From contig PCUV01000114.1 of the NCBI GenBank assembly GCA_002786915.1, positions 62,974-126,973 of the forward strand: a stretch of 64,000 bases of DNA, in the 5' to 3' direction. Positions 57,049-64,000 of the stretch are shown here, one piece after another. Numbering within the stretch: the first letter of the stretch is position 1; the number at the start of each line of letters is the position of its first letter. The notes beneath the pieces were generated by a model that saw only the letters and a program-made list of their open reading frames with translations, did no database searches and was not told the DNA's origin. The position numbers and the translations under genes are program-made. This stretch comes from Comamonadaceae bacterium CG12_big_fil_rev_8_21_14_0_65_59_15 (GTDB lineage Bacteria > Pseudomonadota > Gammaproteobacteria > Burkholderiales > Burkholderiaceae_C).

Positions 57049-58125
57049 ATGCACATGGCCGATGCCCTGCTTTCTCCCGCCGTTGGCGCGACGTTTTGGC
57101 TGGCTTCGGGGGCTGCGCTGGCTTGGTCGGCGCGCCAGGTTAAACGCGACGAGCGGGCGGACCAGGTGCCGCTGATGGGCGTGCTGGGGGCGTTTGTGTT
57201 TGCCGCCATGATGATCAACTTCACTATTCCCGGCACCGGCTCCAGTGGGCATCTGGGCGGTGGGCTGCTGCTGTCGATCCTGGTGGGGCCGCATGCGGCG
57301 CTGATTGTGATGGCCTCGGTGCTGACGGTGCAGGCGCTGTTTTTTGCCGACGGTGGCCTGCTGGCGCTGGGGGCAAATATCTTCAATCTGGGGGTGTGCA
57401 CCTGTTATCTGGCGTATCCGCTGATTTACCGACCGCTGGTGGCGCGCCCGGGTCAGTCGCCTTCGCGCCAACGCTTGATGTGGGCCACGCTGCTGGCTGC
57501 GGTGCTGGGGCTGCAGCTAGGTGCTTTTGGTGTCGTTGCCGAAACACAGCTTTCTGGCATCACCAGCTTGCCCCTGGGGACTTTTTTGATGCTGATGCAG
57601 CCGATCCATCTGGCCATTGGCCTGGTGGAGGGGCTGGCGACCGCCACGCTGGTGTTGTTTGTGCGCCAGGCACGCCCTGACCTGTTTGCGCCGGCAGCCG
57701 CTGCGCTGGCGGTGTCGCAACCGCGTCGGTCGGTGGGCCTGATGGCGGCGTTGGGCGCGGTGGCGCTGCTGACCGCAGCGGTGTTTTCGTGGTTTGCCTC
57801 CAGCCAGCCCGACGGACTGGAATGGTCTATTGCACGCACCACGGGCCAGGGCGAACTGGCCACATCCTCACCGGTGCACGCCACACTGTCGGCTTGGCAG
57901 GCGGCCACAGCTTGGTTTCCGGATTACGCATGGGTTTCTGCATCAAAACAGGCTCCAGCCCTTATGAATACTGCGCAAGAAGCACCTGATTCGATAGCAA
58001 ATAAGGACTGGCCAGCAGTCGATGCCGGCACGTCTTTGGCGGGCGTGGTGGGTGGCCTGGTGACCCTGGGGTTGGTCATGGGCGTGGGGTATGGGCTCAA
58101 GCGGCGCAAACCGCGTCCCGTGTGA
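57049..58125 (+). CDS. cbiM: Cobalt/nickel ECF transporter CbiM with fused CbiN-like (PDGLE) domain
   Basis: 358 residues. The CbiM N-terminus MHMADALLSPAVGATFW holds the His2 that binds metal in the mature loop. MINFTIPGTGSSGHLGGGLL and QPIHLAIGLVEGLATATLV are family motifs. After about residue 230 a PDGLE/CbiN-like part follows (FSWFASSQPDGLEWSIARTT), with a last membrane helix before KRRKPRPV. It is the substrate-binding part of a CbiMNQO-type importer. AAGG precedes the ATG at 57049. cbiQ overlaps by four bases. Confidence 0.93.
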   Translation: MHMADALLSPAVGATFWLASGAALAWSARQVKRDERADQVPLMGVLGAFVFAAMMINFTIPGTGSSGHLGGGLLLSILVGPHAALIVMASVLTVQALFFADGGLLALGANIFNLGVCTCYLAYPLIYRPLVARPGQSPSRQRLMWATLLAAVLGLQLGAFGVVAETQLSGITSLPLGTFLMLMQPIHLAIGLVEGLATATLVLFVRQARPDLFAPAAAALAVSQPRRSVGLMAALGAVALLTAAVFSWFASSQPDGLEWSIARTTGQGELATSSPVHATLSAWQAATAWFPDYAWVSASKQAPALMNTAQEAPDSIANKDWPAVDAGTSLAGVVGGLVTLGLVMGVGYGLKRRKPRPV

Positions 58126-58931
58126 GTGCTGTTGCGCAAGCCCTGCGGGATGCCCGGTTGCTGGAGTCACTGGCGGCCCAAACTTCTGCGTTGTCTGCGC
58201 TGGACGCGCGCGCCAAGCTGCTGGTGACGCTGGCGTTCATCCTCACGGTGGTGTCTTTTGACCGCTATGCCGTCGCGGCGCTGTTGCCGCTGACCCTGTT
58301 TCCGCTGGCCATGGCCGCGTTGGGCCATATTCCTTTGCGCCTGATTGGGCGCAGCGTGGTGCTGGCGGCGCCGTTTGCCGCCATGGTGGGGGCCTTTAAC
58401 CCGCTGTTTGACACGCAGGTGGTGTTGCGCGTGGCCGGTGTCGGCATCAGCGGCGGCTGGCTGTCTTTTACGTCGATCCTGCTGCGCTTTCTACTGACGG
58501 TCTCGGCTGCCCTGTTGCTGGTAGCGGGCACGGGTTTTACTCCTTTGTGTGAGGGGCTGCGCCGCCTGGGTGTGCCGCAGGTGCTGACCACCCAGTTGCT
58601 GCTGCTGCACCGCTATGGCAGCGTACTGGCTGGCGAGGCCGCGCGCATGAGCCTGGCGCGCGAGCTGCGGGCCAACGGCCGGGCCTTGCCGCTGAAAGAA
58701 TGGGGCGCGCTGCTGGGCCATCTGCTGTTGCGTGCCTTGCAGCGCGCGCAGCGCATTCATCAGGCCATGCTGGCGCGCGGTTTTGACGGGCAGTTGCCCG
58801 GCAGCGCCACTTTAGTGTGGCAACGCCACGACACGCTGTTGGTGCTGATTTGCCTGCTGGGGTTCGGGTTGGCGCGTTGGGTTGACATACCACACGGCTT
58901 GGGCACCTTGGTGCTGGGGGTGCTGCGGTGA
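58122..58931 (+). CDS. cbiQ: ECF transporter transmembrane component CbiQ
   Basis: 269 residues. LDARAKLLVTLAFILTVVSF is the N-terminal family segment. The coupling helices carry the Ala-Arg-Gly motif QAMLARGFDGQLPG, and AARMSLARELRANGR precedes. GTG start at 58122 overlaps the cbiM stop (GTGA). It links the S component to the ATPase. Confidence 0.93.
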   Translation: MSAVAQALRDARLLESLAAQTSALSALDARAKLLVTLAFILTVVSFDRYAVAALLPLTLFPLAMAALGHIPLRLIGRSVVLAAPFAAMVGAFNPLFDTQVVLRVAGVGISGGWLSFTSILLRFLLTVSAALLLVAGTGFTPLCEGLRRLGVPQVLTTQLLLLHRYGSVLAGEAARMSLARELRANGRALPLKEWGALLGHLLLRALQRAQRIHQAMLARGFDGQLPGSATLVWQRHDTLLVLICLLGFGLARWVDIPHGLGTLVLGVLR

Positions 58932-59662
58932 GCCCCCCCGCTGTTGAGGTGCAGGCGCTGCATTTCAACTACCCGGACGGTCAGGCGGCCTTGCGTGGTG
59001 TGAGTTTTGCCATTGTGCCCGGCGAAACCGTGGGGCTGATTGGCAGCAACGGGGCCGGCAAGTCCACCTTGCTGCTGCACCTGAACGGTGTGCTGCTGCC
59101 CAGCGCGGGGCAGGTTCGGGTGCAGGGGCTGCCGGTGGACCAAGCGCATCTGCTTGAAGTGCGCCGCGCAGTGGGCATGGTGTTTCAGGACCCGGACGAC
59201 CAGTTGTTCATGCCCACCGTGCAGCAGGACGTGGCTTTTGGCCCGCGCAATCTGGGTTGGTCTGAGGACGAGGTGCAGGCCCGGGTGGCACGTGCGCTGG
59301 TGACGGTGGGAGCCAGCCATCTGGCCTCGCGGGCGCCGTATCGCCTGTCGGGCGGTGAAAAACGCAGCGTGGCGCTGGCCGGTGTGCTGGCCATGGAACC
59401 TGCCGTGGTGGTGCTTGACGAGCCCAGCGCTGGGTTAGACCCGGCGGCGCGCAGGCGGCTGATTGAGGTCTTGCCCGCCTTGGCGCCCACCCAGTTGATC
59501 GCCACCCATGACCTGGATTTGGTGCAAGACCTGTGCAGCCGAGTGCTGGTAATGCGTGAAGGTTTGCTGGAAGCCGATGGCCCGGCAGACGCCATCTTTG
59601 CCGATGCCGCCTTGCTGCAACGCTGTCATCTGGAACTGCCGCTGAGCCAGCAGCGGCGTTAA
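58928..59662 (+). CDS. cbiO: ECF transporter ATPase CbiO
   Basis: 244 residues. Walker A is GSNGAGKST, Q-loop FQDPDDQLF, signature LSGGEKRSVALA, Walker B VVLDEPSAGLD and H-loop IATHDLDLV. It starts with GTG overlapping the cbiQ stop by four bases and completes the cbiM-Q-O operon. Confidence 0.95.
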   Translation: MSPPAVEVQALHFNYPDGQAALRGVSFAIVPGETVGLIGSNGAGKSTLLLHLNGVLLPSAGQVRVQGLPVDQAHLLEVRRAVGMVFQDPDDQLFMPTVQQDVAFGPRNLGWSEDEVQARVARALVTVGASHLASRAPYRLSGGEKRSVALAGVLAMEPAVVVLDEPSAGLDPAARRRLIEVLPALAPTQLIATHDLDLVQDLCSRVLVMREGLLEADGPADAIFADAALLQRCHLELPLSQQRR

Positions 59663-59807
59663 AAAGTCTCACAGTTTTCGCAGCTCGCCCGAAACGCAGG
59701 CCGCGCACCCCTGTGTGCGCGAGCGAACAGACCCGGCAGCTGATCGCACTTAACGTGACCCCATGCAGTCCTTGCGGCTGGCCATGTTTTCACTTGAAGG
59801 AACGATC

Positions 59808-59894
59808 ATGAAAAAACTCCCTTTCCCCCGCGCACGTCAGAGCGGGTGCACCCTGCCTGCACAAGCCCTTGCGCTTTCAACCGCGACGGCCTGA
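59808..59894 (+). CDS. Possible 28-residue leader peptide before the DUF1328 gene
   Basis: GAAGGA precedes an ATG reading [20 protein letters not shown] and ends in ATA-stop, one base before the DUF1328 ATG. The DUF1328 gene has no ribosome site of its own, so translation could be coupled to this peptide. Confidence 0.35.
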   Translation: MKKLPFPRARQSGCTLPAQALALSTATA

Positions 59895-59895
59895 C

Positions 59896-60060
59896 ATGTT
59901 GCACTATGCCGTTGTGTTTTTTGTCATTGCCCTGATAGCGGCGTTGTTCGGCTTTGGTGGCATTGCCGCCGGAGCTGTCAGCATTGCCAAGATCCTGTTT
60001 TTTGTGTTCCTTGCGTTGGCTGTACTCAGCTTTATTTTTGGCTCCAAAAAACGCAGCTAA
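59896..60060 (+). CDS. DUF1328 small membrane protein
   Basis: 54 residues, two membrane helices ([40 protein letters not shown]). This is the usual DUF1328/YtjA form, often stress-induced. The ATG at 59896 is preferred over upstream in-frame starts, which overlap the leader frame. Confidence 0.85.
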   Translation: MLHYAVVFFVIALIAALFGFGGIAAGAVSIAKILFFVFLALAVLSFIFGSKKRS

Positions 60061-60110
60061 GCCACCGCTGCCGGGTATGTCAGCACTTTCATTTCATTTA
60101 AGGGAAAATC

Positions 60111-60455
60111 ATGTTTCTCAATAAACCTGTCGAAAAATCCAGCCTGCTTGACCAAGCTGCAGAGTCGGTGGACCAATCCATCCTGTCCACCCAACAGGTG
60201 GCCAACGATGCACTGGAAAAGCTGACGCAGGCCATGCAAGACCTGCGCCACCAAGCTATGCCACTGGTTGAGCGCGGCGCTGACAGTCTGCGTCAGACGA
60301 CACACCAGTTGTGTGTCAAGGCTGAGCGTGCCACAGAAAGCACTGCCGACCATATTCGGCACGATCCGCTCAAGTCGGTGCTGATTGCTGCTGCAACCGG
60401 CGCGGCCCTGATGGCACTGGTCAATCTGGTCAGCCACGCGCGCGATCGCCACTAA
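60111..60455 (+). CDS. DUF883/YqjD-like protein
   Basis: 114 residues with a long amphipathic helix (SLLDQAAESVDQSILSTQQV) and a C-terminal membrane segment (LKSVLIAAATGAALMALVNL) followed by SHARDRH. YqjD/ElaB proteins bind ribosomes at the membrane in stationary phase. It is followed by a YqjE-like gene, as in enteric yqjD-yqjE. Confidence 0.78.
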   Translation: MFLNKPVEKSSLLDQAAESVDQSILSTQQVANDALEKLTQAMQDLRHQAMPLVERGADSLRQTTHQLCVKAERATESTADHIRHDPLKSVLIAAATGAALMALVNLVSHARDRH

Positions 60456-60475
60456 CGCGCTCTGTCGGTTTTTTT

Positions 60476-60859
60476 ATGCACCCTTTGCTGGCACTGCTGC
60501 TGACCAAGCCACATTTGCTGTTTGAGCATGTGCAAGCCTACGGCGAACTCTTTTTTGAAGAGTTCAGCCAGGCGCGTGTCGCGTGGTACCGACAGTTGTT
60601 GTTGCAGGTTGCTGCCTTGTGTTGCCTGGCTGTGACTGCCATTCTGGCGGGCATGGCCGTACTGCTTTGGGCCGTCACCCCGGAGTCGCAAATACATGCG
60701 CTCTGGGTGCTGTATGCCATGCCGCTTGTGCCATTGGGCGTGGCTGTGGCGTGTATTGTGATGTCTTATAGGCACACCACCCCCGCTGGTGAATTTGCCC
60801 AGTTGGCGCAGCAACTTCGCTACGACCTGGCCTGGGTGCGCCAAGCGCAGTCCAAATGA
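60476..60859 (+). CDS. YqjE-like inner-membrane protein
   Basis: 127 residues with two membrane helices (LLLQVAALCCLAVTAILAGM; VLYAMPLVPLGVAVACIVMS) after an amphipathic N-terminus. Such proteins are often called phage-holin family III, but the context here is yqjD, not a prophage. The stop overlaps the next gene by four bases. Confidence 0.75.
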   Translation: MHPLLALLLTKPHLLFEHVQAYGELFFEEFSQARVAWYRQLLLQVAALCCLAVTAILAGMAVLLWAVTPESQIHALWVLYAMPLVPLGVAVACIVMSYRHTTPAGEFAQLAQQLRYDLAWVRQAQSK

Positions 60860-61224
60860 GTGCCCCATTGAGTACCCCATTACGCGCCTGCGATCACTTG
60901 ACGCAGTCCCGTGAACGTATCCACCTTGCCCTGACCCAACAAGGTGCTGCAATGGGTCACGCGCGGGTGGGGCAATTGCCGCTACCCAATGGTTTGAGCT
61001 TGGCCTGCCAGGTGGCCCAGCTGACGTTGCAGCCGCTGGCACAGCGACATCCCTTCGAGCTGGTGGCAGGTGCTGCTGCCCTGGGTGGTTTGCTGGTGTT
61101 GGCGCGCCCGTGGCGTTGGGGTCACCTGCCGCCAACGCTCACCGGCCTGCTGCTGCCGCTTTTGTCAGAGGTGGTGCGCCATCACCACGCGCCAACGTCT
61201 GGCATGAGCACCCAAGCGCCGTAG
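60856..61224 (+). CDS. Hypothetical membrane-associated protein (YqjK-position)
   Basis: 122 residues with two weak membrane segments (PFELVAGAAALGGLLVLARP; LPPTLTGLLLPLLSEVVRHH). SRERIHLALTQQGAAMG recalls the YqjK/YqjE partner seen after yqjE elsewhere, but homology is not clear. It is coupled to the YqjE-like gene by an ATGA overlap. Confidence 0.65.
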   Translation: MSAPLSTPLRACDHLTQSRERIHLALTQQGAAMGHARVGQLPLPNGLSLACQVAQLTLQPLAQRHPFELVAGAAALGGLLVLARPWRWGHLPPTLTGLLLPLLSEVVRHHHAPTSGMSTQAP

Positions 61225-61245
61225 CGCCTGAACCTGATCACACCG

Positions 61246-62337
61246 ATGTCGGACAAGCTCCCGCCACCTGCTGTTGCACTGCTTGCAAAAAATCGAGTAT
61301 TGCCGTTATTGCTGGTGGCTGTGTCGCTCGCGCTGTGTGCCATCTTGCTGCCATTCTTCGGAGCGATTCTGTGGAGCACGATCATGGCCCTGATGTTCGC
61401 GCCCCTGAACCGCTGGCTGCTGCCCCGGGTCAGCCACCGCCCCACGCTGGCTGCGCTGTTGACCGTGGCGATCGCGCTGGTGATTGTGGTCTTGCCGTTG
61501 GTGCTGTTGGTGGCATCACTGCTGAGCCAAGCTTCGGAGTTTTACCAACAACTGCAAAGCGGCGAGATCAATCCTGCACAGTACTTTCGCCGCATCTTCA
61601 ACGCTCTACCAAGCTGGGTCACTGCCGTGCTAGACCGATTTGGGCTGGTCAGCTTCAACACGCTACAGCGGCGGCTCAGCGCCGCACTGACACAGGGCAC
61701 TCAAATCGTGGCCACGCAGACTATTAATGTTGGCCAGGTTACTTTTGAATTTATCGCCAATGTATTCATTGCGCTGTACCTGGCTTTCTTTTTACTGCGC
61801 GACGGCAACGTCTTGGGACGTTCGGTTTGGCAAGCCATCCCGCTGGCGCCAGAACACAAAAAAGCATTGCGTGAAAAATTCACGACCGTGATCCGTGCCA
61901 CTGTCAGGGGCAACCTGCTGGTGGCCTTGATTCAAGGCGCGCTCGGTGGGCTGGGGTTTGCCGTGCTGGGGGTCAATGGTGCGCTTATTTGGGCGGTATT
62001 GATGGCATTCTTATCCCTGTTGCCCGCAGTCGGTGCCGGCTTGATCTGGGGACCCGTGGCGTTGTATTTTTTGTTTGCCGGTGAGCTGGGGAAATGCCTG
62101 GCCTTGACGGCCTACGGAGTGTTGGTGATTGGTCTGGTGGACAACTTGCTGCGCCCGATTTTGGTGGGTCGCGACACCCGCATGCCTGATTACGTGGTGA
62201 TGATGACCACGCTGGGCGGCATGGCGGTGTTTGGCGTCAATGGCTTTGTGCTTGGGCCGGTGATTGCCGCCATGTTTATGGCCGTCTGGCACATCCGGGC
62301 AACTACCCTGGCCGATGCCCAGACCGGCAAAACCTGA
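61246..62337 (+). CDS. AI-2E family transporter
   Basis: 363 residues with about eight membrane helices. YLAFFLLRDGNVLGRSVWQA and FTTVIRATVRGNLLVALIQG, then GLVDNLLRPILVGRDTRMPD, are characteristic of the AI-2E/PerM family. Members export AI-2, indole or Na+/H+; the substrate is unknown. Confidence 0.9.
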   Translation: MSDKLPPPAVALLAKNRVLPLLLVAVSLALCAILLPFFGAILWSTIMALMFAPLNRWLLPRVSHRPTLAALLTVAIALVIVVLPLVLLVASLLSQASEFYQQLQSGEINPAQYFRRIFNALPSWVTAVLDRFGLVSFNTLQRRLSAALTQGTQIVATQTINVGQVTFEFIANVFIALYLAFFLLRDGNVLGRSVWQAIPLAPEHKKALREKFTTVIRATVRGNLLVALIQGALGGLGFAVLGVNGALIWAVLMAFLSLLPAVGAGLIWGPVALYFLFAGELGKCLALTAYGVLVIGLVDNLLRPILVGRDTRMPDYVVMMTTLGGMAVFGVNGFVLGPVIAAMFMAVWHIRATTLADAQTGKT

Positions 62338-62459
62338 GCCCCCAAGGCCGTATTCAAGCGCTGCGTGCACCAGCGCACGGAACCCACGCCGCGCAAAACT
62401 TATAACCTGAGCCATCAAAAGTAATTTCACATTTGATCTTGCGTTCACTGGAGTAAATC

Positions 62460-62837
62460 ATGATCCCTTTTACCAGACATTGGGCCTTGGCCCTGGGCAC
62501 TGCCGCCGCGCTACTGAGCGTTGCAGCATGTGGCAGCCTTAAAACCCCAGCCACCGCTGACGTGGCCGTTAGCAAGGCGGCTGTGGACAACGCAGCCGGT
62601 GCGGGTGGTGCCGACTACGCACCGGTCGAGATGTTGGCCGCACGGCAAAAAATGGCGTTGGCTAATCAGGCCATGGCCAGCAAGGATTACAAGCAAGCAC
62701 TGACACTGGCCGCTGCCGCACAGGCCGATGCCAAGTTGGCACAAAGCAAGGCCAACTCAGCCAAGGCGCAGATCGCTGCCGATGCCTTGCAGGACGACAT
62801 TCGCGTGCTGCGCGAAGAGCTTGAACGCAACAACTAA
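62460..62837 (+). CDS. DUF4398 lipoprotein
   Basis: 125 residues. The signal ends in a lipobox LLSVAACGS. The mature part is helical (YAPVEMLAARQKMALANQAM, KDYKQALTLAAAAQADAKLA), as in DUF4398. It precedes an OmpA-like lipoprotein with a similar helical domain. Confidence 0.85.
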   Translation: MIPFTRHWALALGTAAALLSVAACGSLKTPATADVAVSKAAVDNAAGAGGADYAPVEMLAARQKMALANQAMASKDYKQALTLAAAAQADAKLAQSKANSAKAQIAADALQDDIRVLREELERNN

Positions 62838-62877
62838 ACCACCCCTCCCACTGACTATTCCAACCCCGAAGCCCATC

Positions 62878-63810
62878 ATGAAAAAATTTATTTACACCCC
62901 CACTTTAGTGGCCATCGTTGCCCTGCTGGCCGCGTGTGGCTCGGTGCCCAACAGCACCAGCTTGCTCGACCAAACCCGCAGCGACTACCGGGTGGCTCAA
63001 AGCAGCCCCAATGTTGCCAACTATGCGCCGCTGGAGCTCAAGCAAGCGGGCGACGCACTGAACCTGGCGAATGCCGCTGCCAGTGACAACGCCAGCTTGG
63101 CAAAGATTGACAATCTGGCTTACCTTGCCAAGCAAAAAATTGCGCTGGCGCAAGAGGTCGCCAAACAAAAGTCCGCTGAGGCCGACATCGCCAACGCCGG
63201 TAAAGAGCGCGATCAAGTGCGCCTGGATCAGCGTACCAACGAAGCCAACGCCGCCAACATCAAAGCCGAACGGGCCAAACAGGCCGCCTTGCTTGCGCAA
63301 AACAGTGCTGACCAAGCCCATCGTGACACCGAGCTGGCCCAAAGGGAGGCCGCCAACGCCCAGCGTCTAACCCAAGAGTCGCAAGCCCGCGCAGCCCAAC
63401 TCGAAGCCCAGTTGGCCGATTTGTCGGCACAAAAGACTGCGCGCGGCATGGTCATCACGCTGGGGGATGTGCTGTTTGGCACAGACCTGGATCGTCTCAC
63501 TGCCACGGGCATGCGCACGGTGCAAAAACTCGCCCAGGTGCTGCAAGAAAACCCGCAACGCAGCGTGCTGATTGAAGGCTTTGCCGACAGCACGGGTGCT
63601 GCCGACTACAACCAGGGCTTGTCAGAGCGCAGAGCCAGTGCGGTACGCAATTCTTTGAACGACTTTGGGGTGACCCGTGACCGCATTGATATGCGCGGCT
63701 ACGGCGAGACCCACCCGGTGGCCGCCAACGACAGCGCAGCCGGGCGCCAGCTCAACCGGCGCGTTGAAATTGTGTTGTCCAACGACAGCGGCCGTGTCAT
63801 TGCCCGCTAA
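62878..63810 (+). CDS. OmpA-family lipoprotein with DUF4398 helix region
   Basis: 310 residues. The lipobox is LLAACGS. A DUF4398-like region (NYAPLELKQAGDALNLANAA) is followed by a long coiled coil (KSAEADIANAGKERDQVRLD, AQREAANAQRLTQESQARAA) and a C-terminal OmpA domain with VLIEGFADSTGAADYNQGLS and RIDMRGYGETHPVAANDSAA, then RQLNRRVEIVL. It should link the outer membrane to murein. The start is ATG 62878. Confidence 0.9.
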   Translation: MKKFIYTPTLVAIVALLAACGSVPNSTSLLDQTRSDYRVAQSSPNVANYAPLELKQAGDALNLANAAASDNASLAKIDNLAYLAKQKIALAQEVAKQKSAEADIANAGKERDQVRLDQRTNEANAANIKAERAKQAALLAQNSADQAHRDTELAQREAANAQRLTQESQARAAQLEAQLADLSAQKTARGMVITLGDVLFGTDLDRLTATGMRTVQKLAQVLQENPQRSVLIEGFADSTGAADYNQGLSERRASAVRNSLNDFGVTRDRIDMRGYGETHPVAANDSAAGRQLNRRVEIVLSNDSGRVIAR

Positions 63811-63852
63811 ACCTTTTAAACCCCCTCATTTTTTAACCTAGGAGCCATCACC

Positions 63853-64000
63853 ATGACCACCAAAAACGTCTATATCGAAACCATGAAGAGCCAGCTTGAC
63901 GACCTGAACACCAGCATGAACAAACTGGATGCCAAAGCGCAGGAAGCCAAAGCCGATGCGCGCGATGTTTACCTGGAAGAAATGCGCAAACTGCGCCATC
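63853..64000 (+). CDS. Coiled-coil protein, 5' part only
   Basis: The first 49 codons are present; the gene leaves the window. It starts MTTKNVYIETMKSQLDDLNT and continues MNKLDAKAQEAKADARDVYL, a charged heptad coiled coil. AGGAG precedes the ATG. It appears to belong to the same stress cluster. Confidence 0.75.
   Translation, partial: MTTKNVYIETMKSQLDDLNTSMNKLDAKAQEAKADARDVYLEEMRKLRH

Noticed and set aside
60476..60859. Phage holin
   Set aside because: The neighbours are YqjD-, AI-2E- and OmpA-like genes, not phage genes.

Overview
The window reads as a chromosome segment of a betaproteobacterium of the order Burkholderiales, most likely family Comamonadaceae (Rhodoferax/Polaromonas-like). 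This is inferred from gene content and order (fba-purC-purE-sua5, rpsL-rpsG-fusA-tuf-S10 cluster, ptsHI with a mannose-type IIA), from the long ribosomal protein S3 tail, and from short palindromic repeats built on TAGC/GCTA ends. No database search was run; all family calls come from reading the translations.

Region by region. 1-1.3 kb: ubiUV, oxygen-independent ubiquinone hydroxylation. 1.5-9.6 kb: tRNA-Ala, fba, a frameshifted hypothetical gene, a VapBC toxin-antitoxin pair, purC, a DJ-1/PfpI protein, a REP-type palindrome cluster, a thioredoxin-TPR protein, purE and sua5 (without purK between them). 9.6-16.6 kb: a DUF4143 ATPase preceded by four 23-bp iterons, OmpW, a lipoprotein esterase, a SemiSWEET, PBP4 and two glutathione transferases. 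16.7-20.6 kb: an esterase, then a J-domain protein with three uncharacterised genes in one operon, and a PilZ protein. 20.7-26.6 kb: tRNA-Ser, MarC, CorA/ZntB, hemB, a likely small RNA, VanZ, a 2Fe-2S ferredoxin and PBP5/6. 26.7-36.8 kb: rpsL-rpsG-fusA-tuf-rpsJ-rplCDWB-rpsS-rplV-rpsC-rplP-rpmC-rpsQ. 37-42.7 kb: peroxiredoxin, GNAT, cytochrome b561-like and cytochrome c', DUF4197, and a PTS phosphorelay (IIA-HPr-EI). 42.7-48.7 kb: glcD-lrgA-lrgB with a LysR regulator, psd, purU and an orphan Rieske protein.

48.7-57 kb is accessory: decayed DNA, a two-gene unit with a SIR2-like protein carrying a zinc module (candidate NAD-consuming defence), small membrane ORFs, and a 1578-residue surface protein with tandem repeats. 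57-59.7 kb is a cobalt/nickel ECF transporter (cbiMN fusion, cbiQ, cbiO). 59.8-64 kb is an envelope/stress cluster (DUF1328, YqjD- and YqjE-like, AI-2E transporter, DUF4398 lipoprotein, OmpA-like lipoprotein, coiled-coil protein).

The most notable observations are: the SIR2 pair; four exactly spaced iterons at the start of the DUF4143 ATPase; a 75-bp palindromic element inserted in frame in sua5, with short relatives (38-39 bp) sharing its termini after fusA and rpsQ; lrgAB directly downstream of glcD, suggesting glycolate transport; the J-domain operon; and a well-formed small RNA candidate upstream of vanZ.
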